From contig VZDP01000008.1 of the NCBI GenBank assembly GCA_009756935.1, forward strand, positions 1-57,196: a stretch of 57,196 nucleotides of DNA, given 5' to 3'. Below, one piece after another: positions 11,826-21,430 of this stretch. How positions within the stretch are numbered: the stretch's first letter is position 1; each line of letters starts with the position of its first letter. The notes below the pieces were generated by a model, which had not been told where the DNA came from, did no database searches, and saw nothing but the letters and a program-made list of their open reading frames with translations. Position numbers and translations under genes: made by a program. This stretch comes from Mesomycoplasma ovipneumoniae (GTDB lineage Bacteria > Bacillota_I > Bacilli_A > Mycoplasmatales > Metamycoplasmataceae).

Positions 11826-12016
11826 AAATCTTTTTAACATTTGCAAAAATTTACTATCCAAAATGCTTTTTTATATTATAGTTTTTCATTAGTTTTTGGT
11901 TCATGCTTTAGTCTTTTTTGGATTAAGTTTCAAATTTGCGCAAAATGTTATGCCGTTTAGAAATCATTTTTAACATTTGCAAAAATTTAATAGCCAAAAT
12001 GCTTTTTTATATTATA
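11746..12016 (+). repeat. Tandem duplication, two ~135-bp units, before deoD
   Basis: Unit 1 (11746-11880) and unit 2 (11881-12016) are about 93% alike by eye. Each holds the 3' end of the preceding membrane-protein frame including its stop codon, then an intergenic stretch ending in TTATATTATA. Unit 2 ends where the deoD -10-like TATTATAATATG lies, so both gene tail and promoter region were copied. Confidence 0.85.
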
Positions 12017-12036
12017 ATATGCCTAAGAGGAGAATC

Positions 12037-12735
12037 ATGACACCACATATTGAAGCTAAGAAACATGAAATTGCGTCAGTTGTATTAATGCCAGGAGATC
12101 CACTTCGTGCAGAATTTATTGCTAAAAATTTCTTAACTGACGCCAAACTTGTTTCAAAAGTCCGTAATAACTTAATTTTTACCGGTAAATATAAAGACAA
12201 AGAAGTAACTATCGCTGCCTCAGGGATGGGTTCTGGTTCTATTGGTATTTATGCCTATGAACTGTTTAAATTTTATGATGTTGAGAAAATAATTCGGATT
12301 GGATCAGCTGGTTCTTATGATAAGGATCTTGAAATTTTTGACCTTGTTATTGCAAAATCAGCTTGATCAGATTCTTGTTCATTTCCGGCACTTTTAGGTC
12401 AGGGTCAATCTCATTTAAGTTATCCTGATTTGGAACTTGTAGCAAATTTATTCCATAGTGCTGAAAAATTAGGTTTGAGTCCGGTTTATACAAATATTCA
12501 CTCAACTGATGTTTTTTACTCTACCCGCGATTTATCAAAAACAATCGAACTTTCAAGAGCACAAGCAGTAGAAATGGAATCTTTTGCTCTTTTTACAATA
12601 GCTAATCACTTGCAAAAAAAGGCAGCTTCAATTCTTACAATTTCTGATAGTTTAATTACCAAAACTTCGCTTGATCCTTTAGCAAGACAAGAAAAATTTG
12701 AAGAAATGATTGAAATTGCCCTTGGAGCACTTTAA
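12037..12735 (+). CDS. deoD: Purine-nucleoside phosphorylase
   Basis: 232 aa, ATG 12037-12039 placed by the ribosome site GAGGAG at 12027-12032 (an in-frame ATG at 12019 lacks one). TGA at 12364 is read as Trp. Phosphorolyses purine (deoxy)nucleosides to free base and (deoxy)ribose-1-phosphate in the cytosol. Family marks: HIEAKK at the N-terminus, MPGDPLRAEFIA (phosphate/base site), ASGMGSGSIGIYAYEL, RIGSAG, and VEMESFALF, with the catalytic acid in ISDSL. Length is typical of the hexameric DeoD type. It starts a salvage cluster, 3 nt ahead of deoA. Confidence 0.95.
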
Positions 12736-12738
12736 AAT

Positions 12739-14022
12739 ATGAATTTATTTGAAATTATTGAAAAAAAAGTCAAAAAAGAACATTTAAGCGAAGAAGAAAT
12801 TCATTTCATGATTAATGGATTTCTGTCTGGCCTAATTGCCGACTACCAGTTTTCTTCATTTTTAATGGCAATTTTAATTAATGGCCTTGATGATGATGAG
12901 CTTTATTTCTTTACTCGCGAAATTATTGCTTCCGGTAAGACAATAAATCTCAGAAAAATTAACGGAGTTAAAATTGACAAGCACTCAACAGGAGGAGTTG
13001 GTGATAAAATATCACTAATAATAGGGCCAATTTTTGCTGCCCTTGGCTACAAAGTGGCCAAAATGTCTGGAAGAGGTCTTGGATTTACTGGTGGTACAAT
13101 CGACAAACTTGAGTCAATTCCAGGATTTCAAACTCAGCTAACTGAAGCTAGTTTTTTGGATCAAGTTCAAAAAATTGGAATTGCAATTACCGCACAGTCA
13201 AATGCAATTGTTCCCGCTGATAAAAAAATTTACGCGCTTCGTGATGTTAGTGGAACAGTTTCGTCAATTCCGTTAATTGCAAGTTCAATAATGTCAAAAA
13301 AAATTGCTACTGACACAGATGTTATTTTAATTGATGTAAAATGTGGTAGTGGCGCTTTTATGACTGATCTTGGACAGGCAAAAAAACTAGCAAGCAAAAT
13401 CAAAATGCTTGGAAAAAGATTTGGGAAAAAAACTATTGTTAAAATCACCAACATGGATGCCCCGCTCGGAAGAATGATCGGTAATAAAAATGAAATTATT
13501 GAATCACTGGCGATTCTTCAAGGTCAACAGTCTCAACTTGCTGACTTTGCAAAAGAATTAGTGGCGCAAACACTTTCTGAAATTGAAAAGCTAAAAATTG
13601 AAAAAGCCCGTGAAAAAGTGACTAAAATTATTGAGTCTGAACTTCCAAATGAAATTTTCCTAAAAATGGTAGTAGCCCAAGGCGGAAATCCAGCAACAAT
13701 TCAATCTTCAAACTTTTGAATTCCAGCATATAAGGAACAAATTTTTGCCCCTCAAAGTGGATATATAAAATGGGAAAATGCAATAAATTTTGGAAAAATT
13801 GTTGCATTTTTAGGCGGAGGTCGTACTAAATTAAACCAAAAAATCGACTATGAAGCCGGAATTTGTCTAGAAGTTGAATCTGGAACATATGTTCAAGACG
13901 ATCAGTTAATTTTTAGCCTTTATTCTTCTAATCCAATTGACTTGAGCAAAATTCAGGATTTAATTGCAAAAACTTTTTCAATTAAACCTGAGCCAGAAGT
14001 TGAAAATATGTTTTTAAATTAG
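12739..14022 (+). CDS. deoA: Pyrimidine-nucleoside (thymidine) phosphorylase
   Basis: 427 aa, ATG 12739 to TAG 14020-14022, with TGA 13717-13719 read as Trp. Cleaves thymidine/uridine with phosphate to base plus (deoxy)ribose-1-phosphate. The family signature is clear: KHSTGGVGDKISL (phosphate loop, from residue 81), KMSGRGLGFTGGTIDKLES, and the RDVSGTV and SSIMSKKIA substrate loops. The C-terminal barrel-sandwich domain (SGYIKWENA...) is present. Three nt separate it from deoD and the stop codon lies inside a strong hairpin before deoC. Confidence 0.95.
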
Positions 14023-14048
14023 CCTAATTTAAAAACATATTTTTTATT
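14006..14048 (+). terminator. Perfect 16-bp hairpin with T tract over the deoA stop codon
   Basis: 14006-14021 is exactly complementary to 14025-14040 around a GCC loop, followed by T-rich TTTTTTATTTT. It looks like an intrinsic terminator or attenuator but lies inside the salvage cluster, so it may tune deoC/upp expression or mark a processing site. Confidence 0.75.
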
Positions 14049-14062
14049 TTAAAAGGAGATTT

Positions 14063-14728
14063 ATGAATTTCAATAAATTAATCGATCACACAATTTTAAA
14101 AGCCCAGACAACTTCTCAAGATATCAAAAACCTGATCGCTGAAGCAAAAAAATACAATTTTGGCGCTATTTGCATCGCACCTGTCTGAGTTAAATTAGCA
14201 AAACAAGAACTAAAAGACACTGATATTAAAATTGTCACTGTAATTGGCTTCCCGCTTGGAAATCAAGTTAGCGCTGTAAAACAAAAAGAAGCTAGTCTTG
14301 CAATAATGCACGGGGCTGATGAAATTGATATGGTAATGAATATTGGTAAATTTAAGGAAAAAGAATTTGACTTTGTTATCAATGAAATTAACCTAATAAA
14401 AAAAGAAATTGGCACAAAAATTCTGAAAGTTATAGTCGAAACTGCACTTTTATCAGCAAATGAAATTGCCGAGGCTACTAAAATTGTAAGCAAATCAAAT
14501 GCAGATTTTATTAAAACCTCAACAGGATTTTCTTACCGCGGGGCAAGTCTTCAAGACATTGAAATAATGAGTGCTAATAAAAGCAAAAACTTACAAATAA
14601 AAGCAGCAGGCGGGATTTCGACAATTGAAGATATTGAAACATATTATAAATTAGGCGCTACTCGCTTTGGGACTTCTAAGTCTGTAAGTATTGTCGAAAA
14701 TTTGGTCGATAAAAAATCTGAATATTAG
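14063..14728 (+). CDS. deoC: Deoxyribose-phosphate aldolase
   Basis: 221 aa with AAAGGAG 8 nt before ATG 14063; TGA at 14189 is read as Trp. Class I aldolase splitting deoxyribose-5-phosphate into glyceraldehyde-3-phosphate and acetaldehyde, the exit of nucleoside sugars into glycolysis. Motifs: IDHTILK (substrate Asp), [21 protein letters not shown], and FIKTSTGF, whose Lys151 (codon 14513) should form the Schiff base, then IKAAGGIST with the second lysine. Length is normal for the family. It lies behind deoD-deoA in the usual salvage order. Confidence 0.95.
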
Positions 14729-14730
14729 TC

Positions 14731-14771
14731 TTTGAATTTTTTAAATTATGTTATAATTTAAAAAATTCAAA
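14731..14771. terminator. Perfect 19-bp inverted repeat between deoC and upp
   Basis: 14731-14749 pairs exactly with 14753-14771 around a GTT loop. TATAAT (14752-14757) sits at the loop/right arm, so the same site may end deoC transcripts and host the upp promoter. The downstream tail is only weakly T-rich. Confidence 0.6.
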
Positions 14772-14812
14772 TTTCAAAGTTAATTTTAATTTTAAATTTA
14801 AAGGAAAAAATT

Positions 14813-15427
14813 ATGCAAGTAAATGTTAGTCATCCTATAATTGCTAGCGAAATTGCTAAAATAAGGCAAAATGTTTCTTTAGTTGATTTCCGGGCTGCAA
14901 TTGAGAAAATTTCCTATTTACTTGCCTTCCCTGTTTTAGCCAAACTTAATTCAACAGATTTTAATGGCACTTCTGTTCTTAAAGAGCCTTTTTCAGGAAC
15001 AAAAATTAGTGACTCTGTTGTTTTTGTGCCAATTTTACGCGCTGGATTTGCAATGTTAGATCCTTTTTTGAATCTAGTTCCTGATGCAAAAGTTGCGCCC
15101 GTAGGAATGAAGCGAAACTTAGATCTTTCAAATACAACTTACTATCTAAATTTGCCTAAAGCTAGTCCAAATTCAGTTGCAATTATTTTAGACCCTATTT
15201 TAGCAACAGGGAATTCGATAATTAGCGCGATTGATTACCTTATTGAAAAAGGGTTTGCCAAAATAATTATTGCCACAATTTTAACTGTTCAAGAAGGTCT
15301 TGATAAAATTGCCAAAAAATACCCGCAAGTAAGTGTCTTTTTTGGTCAGAAAGATGAAAAACTTAATGAAAAAGGTTACATTATTCCTGGAATTGGTGAT
15401 GCCGGTGATCGTTTCTTTGGGGATTAG
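14813..15427 (+). CDS. upp: Uracil phosphoribosyltransferase
   Basis: 204 aa, ATG 14813 after AAAGGAAAAA. Converts uracil and PRPP to UMP, using uracil released by DeoA or taken up. Motifs include LRAGFAMLDPFL, the PRPP loop ILDPILATGNS, and the C-terminal uracil-binding YIIPGIGDAGDRFFG. No internal TGA. The next gene begins about 3 nt after the stop, which links them in one transcript. Confidence 0.96.
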   Translation: MQVNVSHPIIASEIAKIRQNVSLVDFRAAIEKISYLLAFPVLAKLNSTDFNGTSVLKEPFSGTKISDSVVFVPILRAGFAMLDPFLNLVPDAKVAPVGMKRNLDLSNTTYYLNLPKASPNSVAIILDPILATGNSIISAIDYLIEKGFAKIIIATILTVQEGLDKIAKKYPQVSVFFGQKDEKLNEKGYIIPGIGDAGDRFFGD

Positions 15428-15429
15428 AG

Positions 15430-16128
15430 TTGAAAACTTCAATTTCGTGAAATTCTAACTATAATTTCAAAATAGCAATTACTGGAATTTTATTTAGTCT
15501 TTCGCTACTTTTTTTTATTTTTTCACACAATTATTTTTCATGACCGTTTTTTCAAACTCTTGGACTAAAATTTGACTTATCCACCCTTTTTTTAGTGCCA
15601 ATATTCTTGCTGGGTAGTGTTTGGTTGGGTTTTTTATGTCTTTTGGTTAGGTTTGCAATCGGTCCTTGACTTATTTTTAACCATTTTGGCGGAATTGACA
15701 TTATCTATTTTGGCCATTTTGTACTATTTTTAGCTTCAGTAATATACATTTTTTCATTTTTTGGTTTTCGCTATCTTTTTATCAAAATTTTTAAAAATTT
15801 CGCTAAAATAAAAAGATTCATTATTTTATCACTAATTGTCTCAACACTTACAACCAGTTTGATGATGACTTTTTTAAACGGAGTTTTGATTCTTCCAGTT
15901 TATTTAAAACTTTTTAAAGCAATAAGTTCAGTATCTCTTGACTTAGTTTATAAGGGGTGGGATAATATTCAAAAAGAGCTTTTAAAAACCGAAAATTTTT
16001 CGTATTGGTCTTTTATTTTTAGTGTTTTTATTCCTTTTAATCTTGCAAATTTTACTTTCCAGTCAGTTTTAGCCTCTCCTATTTACATGATTATTGAACA
16101 TTTTCACAAAAATAAGAGGCTAAACTAA
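15430..16128 (+). CDS. Predicted ECF transporter S component-like membrane protein
   Basis: 232 aa if begun at TTG 15430 (no ATG is near; GGGG of the upp end lies 8-11 nt before); several TGA codons are Trp. About six hydrophobic segments. The block GLKFDLSTLFLVPIFLLGSVWLGFL resembles the first substrate-facing loop and helix of ECF S components, and FLNGVLILPVYL resembles their TxxN...P.Y motif (mycoplasma MPN527-type). S components bind a vitamin or nucleobase-like ligand and dock to a shared EcfA/A'/T module, not seen here. Tight coupling to upp suggests a nucleobase or nucleoside ligand, but this is inference. Confidence 0.6.
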
Positions 16129-16220
16129 GCAATTTATAAGCAAACTTCTTTATAATAAAAGTATTTATTCATAATTTTGCTAATTTTTTTGAGTTGTTAA
16201 AATTTTTTTAGTTTTTGTGA

Positions 16221-16226
16221 TATAAT
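16221..16226 (+). promoter_or_regulatory. -10 box of lon
   Basis: TATAAT in TTTTGTGATATAATTATC, 53 nt before the lon ATG. The same TTTTGTGATATAATTATT string recurs twice after lon (18922 and 19017). Confidence 0.6.
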
Positions 16227-16279
16227 TATCTAGAAAAAATTGAAATAAACAATCAAAGGACATTTGAGGAGTTTTTACT

Positions 16280-18907
16280 ATGCCAGTTCATTCATACCGA
16301 TTTTTAGTTGCATCAGAGGATATTTATTTCCCAAACACCGCTCAGCAAACTATTAGTTTTAGTGACCCTGAATCAATTAAGATTCTCAGGGAAATTTACC
16401 ATTCAACTTCACGGACAACTTTAACAAACAAAGAGTTGTTAATTGTTTACCGTAAAGAAAATGAAGAAGTAGATTTATTTGAAGAAGAAATTATCGATGA
16501 ACAACTCGACAAAAAAGCCGTTGAACAAAACAAGTCAGGGGCTGCTGGTGCTGCTAAGTCTAAAACTTCAGAAAACGAAAAGCTAACTGTAGATCCCAAA
16601 ATCGAAAATGACTTTTCGCCAAAAATTGTTGACATTGATGAACTTTCTAAATATGCTTCTCTAATTAGAGTTCAAAGTTATCGTGCAAAAACTAGACCTG
16701 ATAAAAGCGATTGACAAACCGTTATTTTAGATTTTACTGTTCTTGAAAAAGTTCAAGTTGTCGATTTAATAACTGACCCAAATAGTACAAAAGCTGACCA
16801 AATAACTATTAAATCAACTCGTGAAATTATAAAAAATCGTGAAATTCACGTAACTTTAATTAATGATTTACTTGAATTTGGGCGAAAAACAAAAAACTTT
16901 AAGATGCCAGGTGAGCTTCTTTTGGTTGTTGACAAATTTCAAAATAGTAACACCGAAGTTGAAAAAAATGAATTCATCAAAGGTGTGACAAACACTTTAT
17001 CTTCATCAGTTAGTCTTAATTATCAACAAAAATACCATTTATTTTCATTAAATTCTTATGCCTCAAAAATTAAAAAACTATACGAGCATGTTCATACCTT
17101 TAATGAACAAATTCGCCTTGAGGATGAAATTAATGTTATTTTAAAGTCTAACCTTGACAAACAACAAACAGAATTTATCCTCAAAGAAAAAATTAAGGCA
17201 ATCCGTAAAAAATTAGGTGAAGATTCGCGTTATGAAGATGAAATTGAGGAGCTTTTACACTCAGAAATTGGAAAATTAATTTTTCCAAAAGAAGTTGCAA
17301 AAACAATAAAACGAGAAGCTAACCGTCTAAAATCAATGATGGCGACTTCACCTGAATCTAATATCACCAAAAATTACCTTGATTTACTAGTTGCACTACC
17401 TTGAAGACGTGTAAGAAAAGACATTTTAGATATTCAAAATGTTCGCCAAAAACTTGAAGAAGCTCATTATGGCCTTGACGAAATTAAAAAACGAATAATT
17501 GAATATCTTGCTGCCCTAATTCACCGGCGTTCACAGTCAAATCAAGAGCCAACCCTTGAGAAAATTGATGGTGATTATTGTGATTCAAATTTATTTGTCA
17601 GCTCTAAAGTGCAAAAAGGAAGAACTAACTCAATTCCAATTTTAACACTTGTAGGGCCTCCAGGAACTGGAAAAACTTCAATTGCAATGGCAATTGCTGA
17701 ATCAATTGGCAAAGAATTTGTTAAAATTTCGCTTGGAGGTGTACGGGACGAGGCTGAAATAAGAGGTCACCGTCGGACATATGTTGGGGCTCTTCCTGGA
17801 AAAATTATTCAAGCTCTAAAAAAAGCAGGCGTTTCAAATCCATTAATTTTACTTGATGAAATTGACAAAATGGGTTCAGATTTTAAAGGTGATCCGGCCG
17901 CTGCAATGCTTGAGGTTTTAGATCCAGAACAAAACCGTTTTTTCCAAGATCACTACTTAGAACTTGAATATGACCTATCGCAAATTCTCTTTGTTGCCAC
18001 CGCTAATGAAATTCACGACATTCCTGAGCCTTTACTTGACCGGGTTGAAATAATTGAGCTCTCATCTTACACATTTTTAGAAAAACTACAAATTGCAAAA
18101 TCACACCTAATTCCTGCAGTTCTAAAAGAAAACTCTTTAGACCCAAAATATTTCCCAATTGATGATGAGACAATCGACTACCTCATTCGCTACTATACTC
18201 GGGAGGCTGGTGTTCGGGGGCTTAAACGGGTTTTTGACAAAATTGCAAGAAAAATTATTGTCAGACTGCTTGAAAACACATTGGCTGAAAACTTTAAAAT
18301 TGATGTCAAATTTGCCCGTGAACTTCTAGGAATTGAAAAATTTGACCCCGACCCTGTTGATGCCAGTCCGCAAATTGGAACTGTAAATGGACTAGGATAC
18401 TCACCACTTGGTGGTTCAACTTTGCAAATTGAAGTTAGCACAATTCCGGGGCGCGGCGATATTAAACTAACTGGTTCGCTCAAGGATGTAATGCAAGAAT
18501 CAGCAAGAATTGCCCTGTCATATGTTCAGTCTAAAGCTAAAGATTTTGGAATTGACTTTGATTTTGAAAACACACTAATTCACATTCACGTTCCTGAAGG
18601 TGCAGTTCCAAAAGATGGGCCGTCTGCAGGAATAACTTTTACAACCGCAATAATTTCAGCGCTCAGCCAAAAACCCGTTTCACACGATATTGCAATGACA
18701 GGCGAAATCACACTGCGGGGAAAAGTGCTTGGAATTGGCGGACTCAAAGAAAAATCACTTGGGGCCTATAAAAGCGGAATTAAAACAATTTTTATCCCGC
18801 AGTCAAACGAGAAAAATCTTGTTGATCTACCTGATGAGGTTAAAAACTCAATCAAATTTATTCCGGTTGAGACTTACCAGCAAATTTATGACTTTATTTT
18901 CAAATAA
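16280..18907 (+). CDS. lon: ATP-dependent protease Lon
   Basis: 875 aa, ATG 16280 after GAGGAG; TGA at 16712 and 17402 are Trp. Cytosolic AAA+ serine protease that degrades damaged and regulatory proteins. Order of domains: N-terminal substrate domain with a low-complexity insert (Ala/Gly/Lys-rich, about residues 80-105), coiled coil ([11 protein letters not shown]), AAA+ module with GPPGTGKTS near 459, LLDEIDK Walker B, and the C-terminal protease domain with PKDGPSAG (catalytic Ser near 782) and [12 protein letters not shown] (catalytic Lys). No CIRCE operator can be recognised in front. Confidence 0.96.
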
Positions 18908-19060
18908 TTTTGCTTTTGTGATATAATTATTCTTTGCATTTCAGGTTATTATTTGTCCAAAAAGTATTCTACCAACAAATTTATGACTTTATTTTCAAAT
19001 AATTCCACTTTTGTGATATAATTATTCTTTGTCTTTCAGGTTATTATTTGTTAAAAAAGG
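18875..19060 (+). repeat. Tandem duplication (95-bp period) of the lon 3' end plus a promoter-like box
   Basis: Unit 1 (18875-18969) holds the last ten lon codons and stop, TTTTGTGATATAATTATT and TTTCAGGTTATTATTTG. Unit 2 (18970-about 19060) repeats all of this, including a silent remnant of the lon C-terminus ([10 protein letters not shown] then stop), with few changes. Each unit carries a TATAAT (18922-18927, 19017-19022). Confidence 0.88.
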
Positions 19061-19110
19061 TATAAAATGAAAAACATAAAAAATTCTCAAAATAATTTTC
19101 GATTTTTTGG

Positions 19111-19116
19111 TATAAT
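19111..19116 (+). promoter_or_regulatory. -10 box of tuf
   Basis: TATAAT in TTTTTTGGTATAATTAACC, 135 nt upstream of the tuf ATG, implying a long untranslated leader. Confidence 0.6.
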
Positions 19117-19156
19117 TAACCTTGAAAATTAAATTGAGAATTTTTGAAAATTTCTA

Positions 19157-19231
19157 GCACTTAAAACAACTAAATAGGATAGGAAATAGTTGCAAGGCTA
19201 TTCAGTGGTGGTTTTTAGTTTGTTTTAAAGC
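19157..19231 (+). promoter_or_regulatory. Structured leader of tuf mRNA
   Basis: The arms GCACTTAAAACAACTA (19157-19172) and TAGTTTGTTTTAAAGC (19216-19231) can pair over most of their length, enclosing a shorter CAACTA/TAGTTG helix option and a GC-containing loop (AAGGCTATTCAGTGGTGG). The two helices compete for the same CAACTA, as in switch-like leaders. No ligand class is recognised. Confidence 0.4.
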
Positions 19232-19251
19232 AAGTAAAAGAAAGGAAAAAT

Positions 19252-20460
19252 ATGGCAGTTGTTAAAACTGGTGCAAAAAAAGATTTTGACCGTTCAAAAG
19301 AGCATATCAATATTGGGACAATTGGTCATGTTGACCACGGAAAAACCACTCTAACAGCGGCAATTTCAACTGTATTATCAAAAAAAGGTCTAGCTGAAGC
19401 AAAAGATTATGCTTCTATTGACGCAGCCCCTGAAGAAAAAGCGCGTGGAATTACAATCAATACAGCCCACATCGAATATAGCACAGACAAGCGTCACTAT
19501 GCCCATGTTGATTGCCCTGGTCACGCCGATTATATTAAAAATATGATCACAGGAGCAGCACAAATGGATGGTGCCATTCTTGTTGTTGCCGCAACAGATG
19601 GTCCAATGCCCCAAACTCGTGAGCACATTCTTCTTTCAAAACAAGTTGGTGTGCCAAAAATGGTTGTTTTCCTAAACAAAATCGACTTACTTGAAGGTGA
19701 AGAAGAAATGGTTGACCTTGTTGAGGTTGAAATTCGTGAACTTCTTTCTTCATATGATTTTGACGGAGACAACACCCCAATAATCCGTGGTTCAGCTCGT
19801 GGTGCTCTTGAAGGAAAACCTGAATGAGAAGCTAAAGTTCTTGAACTAATGGATGCAGTTGACTCATACATTGACTCCCCAGTTCGTGAAATGGACAAAC
19901 CATTCCTAATGGCAGTTGAAGACGTCTTTACCATTACAGGTCGTGGAACTGTTGCTACTGGTAAAGTTGAAAGAGGACAAGTTAAACTAAATGAAGAGGT
20001 TGAAATTGTCGGATATCGTCCTGAACCTAAAAAAACAGTTGTAACCGGAATTGAAATGTTTAACAAAAACCTTCAATCTGCAATGGCTGGAGATAATGCT
20101 GGAGTTCTTCTTCGTGGTGTTGACCGTAAAGATATTGAACGTGGTCAGGTTATTGCCAAACCAAAAACCATTATTCCCCACACTAAATTTAAAGCAGCAA
20201 TTTACGCGCTCAAAAAAGAAGAAGGTGGAAGACATACTCCATTTTTCAAAAATTACAAACCTCAATTTTATTTCCGTACAACCGATGTTACTGGTGGAAT
20301 TGAATTTGAAGCTGGCCGTGAAATGGTAATTCCTGGGGATAATGTTGACCTTACTGTTGAACTTATTGCCCCTATCGCTGTTGAGCAAGGTACAAAATTC
20401 TCAATTCGCGAAGGTGGAAGAACTGTTGGAGCCGGAACAGTAACTGAAATTATTAAATAA
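19252..20460 (+). CDS. tuf: Elongation factor Tu
   Basis: 402 aa, ATG 19252 after AAAGGAAAAAT; TGA at 19825 is Trp. Delivers aminoacyl-tRNA to the ribosome as a GTPase and, in M. hyopneumoniae, is also surface-exposed. G1 GHVDHGKT (about residues 26-33), the [13 protein letters not shown] switch, [12 protein letters not shown], and all three domains to [10 protein letters not shown]. In contrast to many bacteria it is not behind fusA; it is monocistronic, with its own promoter and a strong terminator. Confidence 0.98.
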
Positions 20461-20480
20461 AAAATCTTTTATCTAATACA

Positions 20481-20519
20481 AACTTTAGGGCCGCGCCCTA
20501 AAGTTTTTTTTTTTTTTTT
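20481..20519 (+). terminator. Intrinsic terminator of tuf
   Basis: AACTTTAGGGC (20481-20491) pairs perfectly with GCCCTAAAGTT (20495-20505) around CGC, followed by an unbroken T run to 20519. By far the strongest classical terminator in the window. Confidence 0.95.
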
Positions 20520-20550
20520 ATTTTACAATCAAAATTAGTCAGGATTAGAC

Positions 20551-21239
20551 TCCTGAATTTGACAGTTTGATGGCAAAAATTCACTTTTTAGTGAATATAA
20601 TATGCGAAAATATCGGTAAATCCGTGTTTTTGATTGTAAAGCTTTAATTTTTATTATTTTAAAATTAACCTTTTCAAAAAAAAAAAAAAATGTTTGGTCT
20701 AAGAAAAAAATATGTTATAATAACTTTCACTAAGAATAAATTAATAAATTTTTAATATTGAATTAAGGGGGAATTAGTTATGTTTTTTGCATGATAAAAT
20801 CAGAAAATCCGAATTATCCATTATATTTTTAAATATGATGGAATGCCTTAAATTTAACCGTTTAGAAATCTATAAATTTAGGGCTTTTAGTTATTGCTCT
20901 TTCAAAACTTCATATATTTTTTTAGGCTCAATGTAAGTAAAAACGAGTTTTCTTTTTGCATTGAGTTTAAATAGTAGTTGTATTTTTTATGGTTTTTGTC
21001 AGTGTTTTGAACTAAAAAAGCAGTTTAAAAATTCATAATTTTGCTTTTTAAGGTAAAATTTTAGCTTTTTTAGTTTGCTTTATTTATTAATAAATAGATT
21101 TTTCTTTCGTGATGGTCAGATTTAAAATTTAGTGTTTTTGCCTTGATAGTTATTTTTTCTGAGTTTGGCAAAAAAGTTAAAAGAGTAGCCAAAACCGGAG
21201 ACTTTTTTAGGATTATTTCATCAAACTGGAAAACTCGGG
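20551..21239 (+). mobile_element. IS1634-like non-autonomous element, copy A (~689 bp)
   Basis: The left end CCTGAATTTGACAGTTTGAT and right end ATCAAACTGGAAAACTCGGG are imperfect inverted repeats. The inside carries a promoter-like TATAAT (about 20714), a strong AAGGGGGAA ribosome site and an ATG at 20780, but the frame closes within a few codons; the rest is AT-rich with many stops. The same ~690 bp occurs inverted after fusA (copy B). The ends match those of elements C and D, where IS4/IS1634-type transposase C-terminal coding remains, so A and B look like internally decayed or deleted derivatives of the same IS. Confidence 0.75.
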
Positions 21240-21310
21240 AAAATAATTTGAACTTTAGTTTTTTTAGTGTATAATTTGTAAATTTAAAAACGATTTCAGA
21301 GGTGGCTAAT

Positions 21311-21328
21311 ATGATTTTTTGTTCTTAA
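21311..21328 (+). other. Six-codon start-stop frame in the leader of the Ig-blocking gene
   Basis: After TATAAT (about 21270) and a GAGGTGG ribosome-like site, ATG ATT TTT TGT TCT TAA forms a minimal frame, about 100 nt before the main gene. It may be a leader peptide or the leftover 5' end of a lost gene; both are speculative. Confidence 0.25.
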
Positions 21329-21400
21329 AAGTATAAATTTACTACTAAAGTCAGACTTAGTTGGTAAAATTTATTATAAGTATTATTAAATTTAAACATT

Positions 21401-21406
21401 TATAAT
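21401..21406 (+). promoter_or_regulatory. -10 box of the Ig-blocking protein gene
   Basis: TATAAT in ACATTTATAATAAATAGG, 24 nt before the ATG at 21431 and ahead of its GGAGG site at 21421-21425. Confidence 0.5.
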
Positions 21407-21430
21407 AAATAGGAAAATTTGGAGGCAACT

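Noticed and set aside
16175..16205. GAGTTGTTAA before lon as half of a CIRCE (HrcA) operator
   Set aside because: The partner half (TTAGCACTC) with 9-nt spacing is missing; only one weak half-site is present.
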